Shown here one piece after another: positions 44,641 through 52,665 of a stretch of DNA of 64,000 bases; the stretch's first letter is position 1; the number at the start of each line of letters is the position of its first letter. This DNA comes from Terriglobus sp. RCC_193 (lineage in GTDB: Bacteria > Acidobacteriota > Terriglobia > Terriglobales > Acidobacteriaceae), in the NCBI RefSeq assembly GCF_041355105.1, contig NZ_JBFUPK010000001.1, positions 620,001 to 684,000 of the forward strand, written 5' to 3'. Below the pieces are notes generated by a model that worked only from the letters and a program-made list of their open reading frames with translations, was not told the origin of the DNA and made no database searches. The position numbers and the translations under genes are program-made.

Positions 44641-45134
44641 GTCGTCGTGCTCCCTTCGTATAGGGCGGGCCTTTGGCCCTTGAATCTTCGTTGCTGCGTG
44701 TACCTAGGCCTTCGGCCTAGGCTAATATCTGGTCGCGCCTTTGGCGCTTGTTGCATCGGTTTGTTTTGTTTTTATAACCATGCCGGTAAATCATGTAGCT
44801 GTTTTGAATGCCGGGTTCAGTGCTGTTGTCACATAAATGTCCGGCTTGGTGCTGTCACACAGATTTGCCCGATATGGTGCTGTTGTTACATGTTTGAAGA
44901 CTCGGCAGTAATGACTGTTGGTCAAATGGTTCGCGCTTTGCGCGAATGCCCAGGTGAGCTTCGCGCACCTGGGGCACCCGGTTTTGTGCCGGTCTGTTGA
45001 ATCCCACATCTCAGAATCGAGATGTGGGGCACCCCATTCCATTTTGTCGCACCCGGTTTGGTGGGGGCTAGATGAAATCCCACATCTCAAAATCGAGATG
45101 TGGGGCACCCCATACTATTTTTGTCGCACCCGGT
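44641..45134. repeat. Repeat-only region: three family-C hairpins and a ~29-bp triplication
   Basis: No gene is seen in 494 bases. From about 44818 to 44890 a word 'ggtgctgt(tgt)cacA' repeats three times with about 29 bases between. Hairpins follow: cccaggtg-N9-cacctggg (44949-44973), cccacatctc-agaatc-gagatgtggg (45003-45028) and the same stem with loop aaaatc (45079-45104). Each is followed by g-gcaccc. The promoter of aguB should be at the left end. Confidence 0.75.
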
Positions 45135-46181
45135 TTAGCTCATGATGGTGCGGATGTCTGCTGCTAGTTGGTCAACGCGGGCGGGATCAGTGTCCCAGGC
45201 GAACATGAAGCGTGCGCCGCCGCCGATGAAGGTGTAGAAGCGCCAGCCGCGTTCGCGAAGCTGTTGCAGATGCGCTTCACTGCCCATCAGGAAGACGGCG
45301 TTGGCTTCCACATCAAACATGATGCTGGCGTTGGCTACGTCTTTGATGGCGGTTTTCAGACGCCTGGCCATCGCGTTGGCGTGTTCGCCATTGCGCTTCC
45401 ATGCGCCGCTTTCCAACATGCCGACCCAGGGCGATGAGAGGAAACGCATTTTGGAGGCGAGCTGGCCTGCCTGTTTGCAGCGATAGTCGAAGTCTTCCGC
45501 GAGTGCACGATTGAAGAAGAGGATAGCTTCGCCGACGGCCATGCCGTTCTTGGTGCCACCGAAGCAGAGAACTTCCACGCCGGACTTCCAGGTCATCTCA
45601 GCGGGCGTGCAGCCGATGTGGGCTATTGCGTTGGCGAAGCGTGCGCCGTCCATATGCAGGTGCATCTTCAGCTCGCGCGTGGTTTCGCTGATGGCTTTGA
45701 GCTGATCGAGCGAGTAGACGCGGCCTGTTTCGGTGGACTGCGTGATGGTGACGGCCTTGGGGCGCGGGAAGTGGATGTCCTGGCGCGAGGTGGCAAGTGT
45801 GCGGATGGCTTCCGGCGTCATCTTGCCGTCGATGGTCTGCGCGGTGAGGAGCTTGCTGCCGTTGGAAAAGAATTCGGGTGCGCCGCACTCGTCGGTTTCC
45901 ACGTGCGCTGTTTGCGCGCAGATGACGGAGTGGTAGCTCTGGCAGAGTGACGCCAGCGACATGGAGTTGGCCGCAGTGCCGTTGAAGGCGAAGAAGACTT
46001 CGCAGTCTGTTTCGAAGAGATCGCGGAAGAGATCAGAGGCTCGTGCCGTCCATGGGTCGTCACCGTAGGCGGTGGCGTGGCCGTGGTTGGCTTCCTGCAT
46101 GGCGGCCCATGCTTCAGGGCAGATGCCGGAGTAGTTGTCGCTGGCGAACTGTTGCGAATTGTCAGTGCTGATATGGCTCAT
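45135..46181 (-). CDS. ltaE: Low-specificity L-threonine aldolase
   Basis: The enzyme splits L-threonine or allo-threonine to glycine and acetaldehyde. The 348-residue protein is of the PLP fold-I beta-eliminating lyase family: FASDNYSGICPEAWAAM, HGHATAYGDDPWTARA (YGxD), EVFFAFNGTAANSMSLA (phosphate binding), HLHMDGARFANAIAHI (DGAR) and the PLP lysine in CFGGTKNGMAVGEAI. ATG 46181 is the conserved start; the frame is open upstream only through a family-A repeat (46252-46299). It lies between the arginine decarboxylase and the agu genes but has no obvious role in polyamine synthesis. Confidence 0.92.
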   Translation of the reverse strand: MSHISTDNSQQFASDNYSGICPEAWAAMQEANHGHATAYGDDPWTARASDLFRDLFETDCEVFFAFNGTAANSMSLASLCQSYHSVICAQTAHVETDECGAPEFFSNGSKLLTAQTIDGKMTPEAIRTLATSRQDIHFPRPKAVTITQSTETGRVYSLDQLKAISETTRELKMHLHMDGARFANAIAHIGCTPAEMTWKSGVEVLCFGGTKNGMAVGEAILFFNRALAEDFDYRCKQAGQLASKMRFLSSPWVGMLESGAWKRNGEHANAMARRLKTAIKDVANASIMFDVEANAVFLMGSEAHLQQLRERGWRFYTFIGGGARFMFAWDTDPARVDQLAADIRTIMS

Positions 46182-46251
46182 GTGTGCTTCTCTTTGGATT
46201 CTTTCTGCAGGGAAGTGATTCGGCCTTCCCTGAAGCATTCCAGTTGCGCGA

Positions 46252-46299
46252 GAAGAAAGCAGGTCCTTCGGCTTCACTTCGTTTCGCTCAGGATGACGA
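46252..46299. repeat. Dispersed repeat family A, copy near ltaE
   Basis: This inverted copy reads gcaggtccttcggcttcact then tcgtttcgctcaggatgacga. It lies between the ltaE start (46181) and the decarboxylase terminator (46389), and may separate the two. Confidence 0.75.
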
Positions 46300-46388
46300 A
46301 CTACGTTCGTATGAGCTTCGCTGGTTTTCTTTGAGCGATGCTGATTCGTTACTCCGCTCAGATGACGACACTTCATTTATGCGTTACA

Positions 46389-46426
46389 TGCAAAGAGCGC
46401 TGGCGAATTTGCCAGCGCTCTTTGCA
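46389..46426 (-). terminator. Strong hairpin downstream of the arginine decarboxylase gene
   Basis: A perfect 16-bp stem, tgcaaagagcgctggc (46389-46404) with gccagcgctctttgca (46411-46426), has a 6-base loop. It is 22 bases past the stop at 46448. It lacks a good T-run on the minus-strand side (tgtaacgcat), so termination is inferred from stem strength. Confidence 0.65.
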
Positions 46427-46447
46427 GATTCCAATTGCTGCGGAGCG

Positions 46448-47011
46448 CTACTTCTCCTCGTCATCCATGATGAGGATGGCGGCGGCGATGGTGGTGGTCC
46501 ACAGGCCTTTTTTGTCGCCCACGGCGGACTGCGTTACGTTTGCCGTGCGCACGATCTTGTTGGAGATGCGGTAGATTTCCTTCTTCTCATCCCAGCTCTT
46601 GTCCGGATCGAAGTCCACGTCGAGCGTGGTGGCGAGCATCTCCGCGGCCAGTTCTTCTGCGTAGTCACCAGCCTGATCTTCGGTCTCACCGAAGCTGTGG
46701 TGCTCCGAGAGATAGCCGTAGGTGTTGCGATCGGTGGGGATAGCCACGCCGATGGACGACACGCAAAGGCGGTGTGCTTCACGCGTGCTGTTTTCCGCGA
46801 CCACTGCAAAGACGACCTCGCCGGGGTTCAGGTACTTCAAACCTTCCTTGCGGGTGATCAGTTTGCACTTGGGCGGGAAGATGGACGACACGCGTACCAG
46901 ATTCTGAGCCGCGATACCGGCGTCGCGCAGCGCCATCTCGAACGATGTCAGTCGTTCCTTGTGCTTTCCTACGCCCTTCGTGAAGAAGATGCGCTTCGGA
47001 ACCATGTTCAT
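46448..47011 (-). CDS. Pyruvoyl-dependent arginine decarboxylase
   Basis: This enzyme decarboxylates arginine to agmatine using a pyruvoyl group made by self-cleavage. The motif [12 protein letters not shown] puts the Ser-Ser processing site at residues 42-43 of the chosen 187-residue form. [29 protein letters not shown] ahead, and [28 protein letters not shown] after it, match the archaeal/bacterial PvlArgDC family. Start 47011 ([10 protein letters not shown]) is chosen; 47005 is also possible, and the open frame reaches 47086 with a non-conserved hydrophobic stretch. It supplies agmatine to AguA and AguB encoded 3 kb away on the same strand. Confidence 0.9.
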   Translation of the reverse strand: MNMVPKRIFFTKGVGKHKERLTSFEMALRDAGIAAQNLVRVSSIFPPKCKLITRKEGLKYLNPGEVVFAVVAENSTREAHRLCVSSIGVAIPTDRNTYGYLSEHHSFGETEDQAGDYAEELAAEMLATTLDVDFDPDKSWDEKKEIYRISNKIVRTANVTQSAVGDKKGLWTTTIAAAILIMDDEEK

Positions 47012-47323
47012 GCCCAATGTAGTCGTAGCCTCCAGACTGATTCGAGAACTGCTGCCTATAAGCAGAAGCCCAAATGAAATTATCACATGTTGGAGGCTTT
47101 GCCGGGGCGTGTGAGCCGTGAGAATTGCACGAATCGCAAATATTTACATTCACGAAAGCCCGGCTCTTTTTTCGTACCTCAGAACGTCAATCTTCAGTAG
47201 AGGTTTTCGGCGGATTTCTGCTAACTTAAGAATCGGTGATTCACCGCCTTTTCACACCACATCTGTAGCGAAAACCCACCGGGGTACTGGCAAAGCCAGC
47301 CTGGGGGAAAACCAAGGAGTCGT
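47012..47323. other. Divergent region between arginine decarboxylase and glnA, with a possible glnA leader hairpin
   Basis: No gene is seen. At 47275-47305, just before the glnA ribosome site (aaggag at 47314-47319), the sequence can fold as ccca..gg..tggc-aaa-gcca-g-cc-tggg, a hairpin with an internal loop and a bulge. It does not match the riboswitch classes I know. The ggtgattcacc dyad (47235-47245) lies upstream. Promoters for both genes must lie here but are not clear by eye. Confidence 0.4.
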
Positions 47324-48754
47324 ATGTCCGGCAATTACCGCGATTTTCTCGAACTGTCGTATGCAGAGCTCGAAGACCTTAACCTGGCAGCTAAGGACCA
47401 GCGCAAACAGCGCGTGGCAATCGACAAGATTCAGGAAGAGCGGCTGAAGTACCTGACGGACACGAAGGGCATCAAGGCCGTGACCGTTTGCTTCAGCGAC
47501 CTGGAAGGCCGTTTGCACATGCTGGACTATGACAAGAAGTTCCTGGTCAACAGCTATGACAACCTGACCTTTGACGGCTCGTCCATCCGTGGCTTTACGG
47601 CGCAGAAGGAATCGGATCTGCGCCTGGGCCTGGACTGGAATGCGTTTTACTGGACACCTTCCGACGTGTTCGGTAGCGGCAAGGTGCTGGTGTTCGGTGA
47701 AGTGATCGACAAGAACGGTCAGCCCTATGCAGCCGATCTGCGTGGCATTCTGAAGCAGTATGCCAACCATCAGTTTGCTGAGAAGGGCTACACGCTGAAC
47801 GCTGCGAACGAAGTGGAAGGTTTCCTCTTCGAAGGCGTGGATGCGGAGCGCAGCTATCACAAGACCGGTTCGTTCGAGTATGTGAACGCAGGTGGCTACT
47901 ACCACTCGCTGCCGGGTGATCCTCTGCGTGAGTTCATTGACACCACCGCAGAAGTGCAGCGCGCGATGGGCTTTGAAAACGAGAAGGACCATCCGGAAGT
48001 TGCGCCTTCGCAGTTTGAGATCAACTACACCTACGGTGATGTGGTTTCCGCTGCGGATCAGATCCAGCTCTACAAGCTGATCTGTCGCCAAGTGGCCACG
48101 CAGATGGGTATGACGGCATCGTTCCTGCCCAAGCCGGTGACCGGCGTGAATGGCAGCGGCATGCACACCAACGTTTCCATCACCAAGGACAAGAAGAACC
48201 TCTTCTTCGACAAGGCTGGCGAAGAGAACATGTCGGAACTGGCGTGGAGCTTCATCGACAAGGTTCTGACGCACGGCAACGACCTCTGCCTGCTGCTGAA
48301 CTCGTCTGTGAATGCGTACCGCCGCCTGGATCCGCACTTCGAAGCTCCGAACCAGATCAAGGCTTCGGCGACCGATCGTGGATCGATGGTTCGTATTCCC
48401 ATCGGCAACGAGAAGTCGGCGCGCGTTGAGGTCCGTTCGGTGGGCCCGGATGCGAATCCGTATGGCGTGCTGTACTCCATCTTCAAGACGGGTCTTGATG
48501 GACAGGTGAGCAACATCGAAAACCTGCGTCAGGCTTCACGTTATCTGCCGGACAACATCTACACGGCGATCGAAAACTTCCGCGGCGCCGATTGGACCAC
48601 AACGCTGCTGGGCGCCGATGTGAAGGATCGTTTTGCAGACCTGAAGCAGGCCGCCGCAGATCGCAGCCCGCGTCTGCTGGGCAGCATTGTGAAGGGCAGC
48701 GAAGTGCAGTTCCACCACGAAGTCTACAACCAGCTTCTCTGGGGCCAGTTCTAG
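47324..48754 (+). CDS. glnA: Glutamine synthetase
   Basis: GlnA makes glutamine from glutamate, ammonia and ATP. The 476-residue protein carries VTVCFSDLEGRLH, NLTFDGSSIRGFTAQKESDL (the DGSS motif), NEVEGFLFEGVD (metal Glu), HPEVAPSQFEINYTYGDVV and MTASFLPKPVTGVNGSGMHTNVSI (KP..G.nGSGMH, the ATP-binding signature). The latch region SSVNAYRRLDP and RGSMVRIPIGNEKSARVEVRSVGPDANPY are also present. Spacing from aaggag is four bases. A leader hairpin precedes it and a terminator follows. Confidence 0.96.
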   Translation: MSGNYRDFLELSYAELEDLNLAAKDQRKQRVAIDKIQEERLKYLTDTKGIKAVTVCFSDLEGRLHMLDYDKKFLVNSYDNLTFDGSSIRGFTAQKESDLRLGLDWNAFYWTPSDVFGSGKVLVFGEVIDKNGQPYAADLRGILKQYANHQFAEKGYTLNAANEVEGFLFEGVDAERSYHKTGSFEYVNAGGYYHSLPGDPLREFIDTTAEVQRAMGFENEKDHPEVAPSQFEINYTYGDVVSAADQIQLYKLICRQVATQMGMTASFLPKPVTGVNGSGMHTNVSITKDKKNLFFDKAGEENMSELAWSFIDKVLTHGNDLCLLLNSSVNAYRRLDPHFEAPNQIKASATDRGSMVRIPIGNEKSARVEVRSVGPDANPYGVLYSIFKTGLDGQVSNIENLRQASRYLPDNIYTAIENFRGADWTTTLLGADVKDRFADLKQAAADRSPRLLGSIVKGSEVQFHHEVYNQLLWGQF

Positions 48755-48815
48755 GCACTTCGTGCCGTTCTCGACGCACTTTGTGCGTGATTCGTACTAC
48801 TACCTGCAGTGTTGG

Positions 48816-48838
48816 AAGCCCGGCCTCGCGCCGGGCTT
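48816..48838 (+). terminator. Terminator after glnA
   Basis: A 9-bp stem, aagcccggc (48816-48824) with gccgggctt (48830-48838), has a 5-base loop and is followed by tctgctttt. It lies 62 bases after the glnA stop and 30 bases before the convergent barrel-protein gene. Confidence 0.8.
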
Positions 48839-48868
48839 TCTGCTTTTGAGGTTGGTAGGGAAGTAACT

Positions 48869-49447
48869 TTAGCGGTTGGAGGGGAGATGGATGCGGAAGA
48901 TGATGCCTGCGCCGAAGCGGATGTTGCGCTGGCGATTGTCGACGCCGTTGGGCAGATTGGTTTGCAGATAGTCGACCTGTACCGGACGCAAAAGGATTGC
49001 GTGACTCATGGGGAGATCGATGCTGCCGCCGAACGCCATAGCGAGATTTGTTGATGTGTCCGTGTGCGTGTTGGTGGTGAGAATGAAGTCGCTATCGAAG
49101 CCACGGACTGCACCGACGAGTGCCTGCGCGTTGAGACGGATGCGGTGGATGGGCATGGTGTAGCGCGGGCCGGCGAGGAGTGTGATTTCGCTGAGCCCGC
49201 GGGTGCTTGCGGGAACGCGATTCACCGTGCCGCCGCCTACCTCCACAACTGCGCGGAGATGCGGCAGGACGGGGATGGAGGCTTCGATGGCGCCTCCCTG
49301 CAGGATGAAACAGCCGCAGCTTCCCGGAGGGGCATTGGCGGCTGTGGCAGAGTAGCGCAGGCCTACCTGCAGCGTGTTGTCCTGCATCTGGGTGTGTGCT
49401 GCCGTGCATGACCATGCGACAGCAAGCAGTGAGACGACGAGCTTCAT
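48869..49447 (-). CDS. Small outer-membrane-type beta-barrel protein
   Basis: The 192-residue product has a signal peptide (LVVSLLAVAWSCTAAHT, residues 3-19). The mature part alternates polar and hydrophobic residues in strand-like runs, for example LQVGLRYSATAANA, GAIEASIPVLPHLRAVVEVGGGTV, ITLLAGPRYTMPIHRIRLNAQALVGAVRG, NLAMAFGGSIDLPMSHAILLRPVQVDYLQTN and RFGAGIIFRIHL. This is the look of an eight-stranded OmpA-like or OMP_b-brl barrel ending in an aromatic-poor strand. Its start overlaps the stop of the NHL-repeat gene (ATGA), so the two are co-translated. Confidence 0.8.
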   Translation of the reverse strand: MKLVVSLLAVAWSCTAAHTQMQDNTLQVGLRYSATAANAPPGSCGCFILQGGAIEASIPVLPHLRAVVEVGGGTVNRVPASTRGLSEITLLAGPRYTMPIHRIRLNAQALVGAVRGFDSDFILTTNTHTDTSTNLAMAFGGSIDLPMSHAILLRPVQVDYLQTNLPNGVDNRQRNIRFGAGIIFRIHLPSNR

Positions 49448-51615
49448 TGAGTGAGATCCAGTTCTACGGGGACGGAGTGTGTGAGCGTGTCGCCCACTAC
49501 GCCTGTTGTGGTGGCGGTGATCGTGCAGTTGTAGCGGTGCGTATTGTCTGAGGGGCCGGTGCTGGTTCTAAAACCTCCGCATCCCTGCAAGGTGAGCGTG
49601 CCGAAGATTAGAAGGAAGACGGGGAGACGTTTTAGTTTCAGCGGGAAGATTCCACAGAGAAGCAACGCCGTGAACAGAACGCCAGGATCTGATTGCCACG
49701 CCAGCGTTGCGGGGATTTTGATCAGAAGGGATACCGCGACCGGATCGCCGCCAAGTGTGAATGTGGATGGCGTGAAGGTGGCCGTGGCTCCGCTGGGCAG
49801 GTTGCTTATGGTGAGCGTTGTCGCGTGATTCAAGGTGCCATTCAGCGGAAGAAGCGTGATGGGAACGGTGACTGAGCCGTTGGCATTGCCGCTGTAACCG
49901 GTGGCGGATGTGGTGAGAGAAAAATCGGGTGCTGCAACGACCGTCTGCGTGATGGATGCGGAGGTGCTGGTGGCGTATGTGCTGTCGCCGCTATAGATGG
50001 CTCGAAGTGTGTGTGGGCCTGCGGTGAGTGCTGCCGTGGAGAGCACGGCTGTGCCCGAGGTGAGCGGCACTGTGGCGATGTTATTCGCGCCATCCTGGAA
50101 GACGACATTGCCGGTGGGCGGTGTCAGCAAAGAGCCCGCTACGGTGGTGGTGAGCCGGATGGGCGCTCCGGAATAACTGATGGAACCGTCGCTGACCAGC
50201 GCGATGCGTGATGTGGCGAGATTGGTGCCGGGTATTCCGATGCCTGTGAGCCGCAGCATCGAGGGCGGCGCTGCGGCTGATTGGATTAGACCGATTGCCT
50301 GGGCGGCTCCGTTGGTTTGTGGTGTAAAGGCTAACTGGAGCGAACACTGTGCGTGTGCGGCGAGTGTGAAGGGGAGCGTGCCGCAGGTGCCGTTTGAAGT
50401 GATGGAAAATGCGGGCGAAAAAGCGATGGAGGTGATCGGGAGTGGGGTGTTCCCGGCATTTTGCAGTTGCAGAGTTTGTGCTGAGGAGGTCAACCCGATG
50501 GGGATGCTGCCGAAGTCCAGTGTTGGCAATGCGAGATGTTGCACCTGATGATTGCCGCGGTCGCTGATGGCGATGCCGCCGCTGGCGTCGGTTGCGACAG
50601 AGGAGGGGGAGTTGAGTGCACCGGTGGCCAACGTACCCTGTTTGCCGCTCCCGGTCAGAACACTGTTGCCTGTGGCTGCGGTTTGCACCACTTGCTGGAG
50701 TTGTGCATCGGCGACGACGATGTTGCCGGAGGCGTCGAGGGTCATGCCTTCGGGGCTGCGAAAGCTTGTGTTGCCGTAAGGGGCGATGTTGCCGTTGGGC
50801 GACAGGATGCGGATGCGTCGGGCGTCGGTATCGGCGATGAGGACGCGGCCATCGTTCAAGACGAGCAGAGCTGCCGGCCTGCGGAATGTGGCATTTGTGG
50901 CTGGCCCTCCGTCACCGGAGTCTCCTTCTTTTCCAGTGCCAGCAATCGCGACGATGGTTCCATCCGTGGTGAGTCGGCGGATGCGGTGATTGCCGGTATC
51001 GGCAATGAGGAGCGTGCCGTCTGCACCCATAGCCAGGCCTGCGGGATTGCGCAGTTTGGCGGCTTGGGCGGAGCTTCCGTCTCCAGAGTCTCCGGGTTTA
51101 CCGATGCCCGCTACGGTGGTGATCGTCCCGTTGGGCATTACGCTGCGAATGCAGTGATTGCCTGTATCTGCAATGAAGAGCGTTCCATCGCTGCGGAGGG
51201 CAATGGCCACGGGGCGGTTGAGAAGAGCTTTTGTGGCCTGGCCACCATCGCCGTCGTAGCCCTCGCGTCCAGTTCCGGCGATGACGGTCAGTTGGCCATT
51301 GGGGGTAATGCGGGTGACCTGGTTGTTCCGGCTGTCGACGACGAAGAGGTTGCCTGCGACATCATATTGCACCGTGCGCGGGGTCCCGAATCGCGCTGTA
51401 AGGGCGTCTCCAGTTGCGGTGGCGCCATCCTTGCCGCTGCCGCCAAGCGTGGCCACGGTATTGCCAGAGTTCAGGATCAGGCGGGTTTGAGAAGGTGCGA
51501 AGGCCGCCATGAAGAGCAGGACAGGCGTCAATCCGTGTCGGGAAAATCGAGGGACACGGGACACTGTGCTGCGGATGTGACCACGGACTGTGGCCACGAG
51601 GGAACGGAGCTTCAT
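49444..51615 (-). CDS. Secreted NHL-repeat protein with Ig-like domains and a C-terminal membrane segment
   Basis: The 723-residue protein has a signal peptide (TPVLLFMAAFAPSQ). A six-bladed-propeller-like NHL region follows (about 45-370), with repeats such as GREGYDGDGGQATKALLNRP, GKPGDSGDGSSAQAAKLRNP and GKEGDSGDGGPATNATFRRP, each followed by a blade ending in IADTGNHRIR-type sequence. Next are a choice-of-anchor/ASPM-SPD-2-Hydin-type domain (about 375-470) and an Ig-like (Big_3) domain (SPTGNVVFQDGANNIATVPL type, about 490-580). A C-terminal segment has a hydrophobic helix (VLFTALLLCGIFPLKL) and a second one ending LQGCGG. It is likely surface-exposed. Its 3' end overlaps the barrel gene by four bases. 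Confidence 0.88.
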   Translation of the reverse strand: MKLRSLVATVRGHIRSTVSRVPRFSRHGLTPVLLFMAAFAPSQTRLILNSGNTVATLGGSGKDGATATGDALTARFGTPRTVQYDVAGNLFVVDSRNNQVTRITPNGQLTVIAGTGREGYDGDGGQATKALLNRPVAIALRSDGTLFIADTGNHCIRSVMPNGTITTVAGIGKPGDSGDGSSAQAAKLRNPAGLAMGADGTLLIADTGNHRIRRLTTDGTIVAIAGTGKEGDSGDGGPATNATFRRPAALLVLNDGRVLIADTDARRIRILSPNGNIAPYGNTSFRSPEGMTLDASGNIVVADAQLQQVVQTAATGNSVLTGSGKQGTLATGALNSPSSVATDASGGIAISDRGNHQVQHLALPTLDFGSIPIGLTSSAQTLQLQNAGNTPLPITSIAFSPAFSITSNGTCGTLPFTLAAHAQCSLQLAFTPQTNGAAQAIGLIQSAAAPPSMLRLTGIGIPGTNLATSRIALVSDGSISYSGAPIRLTTTVAGSLLTPPTGNVVFQDGANNIATVPLTSGTAVLSTAALTAGPHTLRAIYSGDSTYATSTSASITQTVVAAPDFSLTTSATGYSGNANGSVTVPITLLPLNGTLNHATTLTISNLPSGATATFTPSTFTLGGDPVAVSLLIKIPATLAWQSDPGVLFTALLLCGIFPLKLKRLPVFLLIFGTLTLQGCGGFRTSTGPSDNTHRYNCTITATTTGVVGDTLTHSVPVELDLTQ

Positions 51616-51831
51616 GGATTCAGGAGATTATCGCAGTTTTTCAGATGTCACGAACGAGGTACTAACACCTTTGGTACATAGTGAAGACCCACCTTTGGGG
51701 GTAGCCTTACTATCAGCTTTGTAGTTCACCTCAAAATTTTCCCAGAACGGGAATGGATGTTTGAATCATTCAGGATGTGAGCTGGTCTAAGGGATTGCCG
51801 AGAGTCAGTTTGAGAGAGGCCAGTCAGGAGT
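51616..51831. other. Divergent promoter region between the NHL gene and the EAL gene
   Basis: The 216 bases contain no gene. They must hold promoters in both directions. The stretch 51640-51730 is AT-richer than its surroundings, but no clear -35/-10 pair can be assigned. Confidence 0.4.
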
Positions 51832-52647
51832 ATGCAGGATTTGGAGTACCAATGCTGGGTGCGTGAACAGGAACGCAAATTGCGGTCTGCACCCCACTCC
51901 GGTCGTGTACTCGGAGGCATACCAAAGTTTTCCATGGCGTTTCAGCCGATTGTGAATGTGGCCAGCGGTAGCGTTTACGGTTACGAGTCGCTCGTGCGGT
52001 CTGAGAGCGGCGACTCTGCGCACAGTGTTCTTTCGCGTGTACCTACCGAACATTTTCATACGTTTGATCGTGCGTGCCGCTCCAAAGCAATGTCTGAGGC
52101 GATCCGCTGCGGATTTCTCACGACGGGTTCCACGCGTCTTTGCGTGAATGTGAACCCGAATGCGGCCGTGAATGAAGCCAGCGATCTTCGGCGGACATGC
52201 GATGAAGCTGCTGAAATGGGATTTCCGCTGGAACGGCTGGTACTGGAACTGGTGGAAGATGAAGAGATCTGGGACCTGGCGAAGCTGAAGCCGATTATCG
52301 ATGAGTATCGCGAGTATGGCGTGAAGGTGGCGATGGACGACTTTGGCGCGGGCTATTCCGGGCTGAAGCTGCTTTCGCGACTGAAGCCTGACCTGATCAA
52401 ACTGGATATGGCGCTGGTACATGCGATGGATGAGGACCGCACGTCGCAGGTGATTGTGAAGGCGATTGTGCAGGCTTGTTTTGAACTTGGTATCGTTACC
52501 ATTGCAGAGGGCGTGGAGCGGTATGACCAGGCGATGCGCCTACGCGATATGGGCGTGGTCTACCAGCAGGGCTATTACTTTGCCCGCCCCGCCTTTGAAT
52601 CGCTTCCTGCCATTCAGTTCGAGTTGCCGGAGCTGCAGATCGGTTAG
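51832..52647 (+). CDS. Stand-alone EAL-domain c-di-GMP phosphodiesterase-like protein (ESL variant)
   Basis: The 271-residue protein is almost entirely an EAL domain. The signature EAL is ESL (GYESLVR, residues 52-54). Other catalytic and metal residues look present: the Asn in CVNVNPNAAVN, the Glu in LVLELVEDEEI, DDFGAGYSGLKLLSRLKPDLIKLD (DDFG and the Lys), TIAEGVERY and YQQGYYFARP. It could hydrolyse c-di-GMP to pGpG in the cytosol; activity with ESL is not certain. No GGDEF or sensory domain is attached. ATG 51832 follows 'aggag' closely. Confidence 0.9.
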   Translation: MQDLEYQCWVREQERKLRSAPHSGRVLGGIPKFSMAFQPIVNVASGSVYGYESLVRSESGDSAHSVLSRVPTEHFHTFDRACRSKAMSEAIRCGFLTTGSTRLCVNVNPNAAVNEASDLRRTCDEAAEMGFPLERLVLELVEDEEIWDLAKLKPIIDEYREYGVKVAMDDFGAGYSGLKLLSRLKPDLIKLDMALVHAMDEDRTSQVIVKAIVQACFELGIVTIAEGVERYDQAMRLRDMGVVYQQGYYFARPAFESLPAIQFELPELQIG

Positions 52648-52665
52648 ACGATCTGCAGGCCCCTC

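Noticed and set aside
43795-45000. Long plus-strand open frame (401 codons)
   Set aside because: It is antisense to aguB and runs on into repeats; aguB has full catalytic motifs, so this frame is a shadow.
47275-47305. GEMM-type c-di-GMP riboswitch because of 'gcaaagcc'
   Set aside because: Only that short word matches; the first half of the riboswitch and its tetraloop are missing.
50536-51681. Plus-strand open frame (381 codons)
   Set aside because: Antisense to the NHL-repeat gene; its repeats mirror the NHL repeats.
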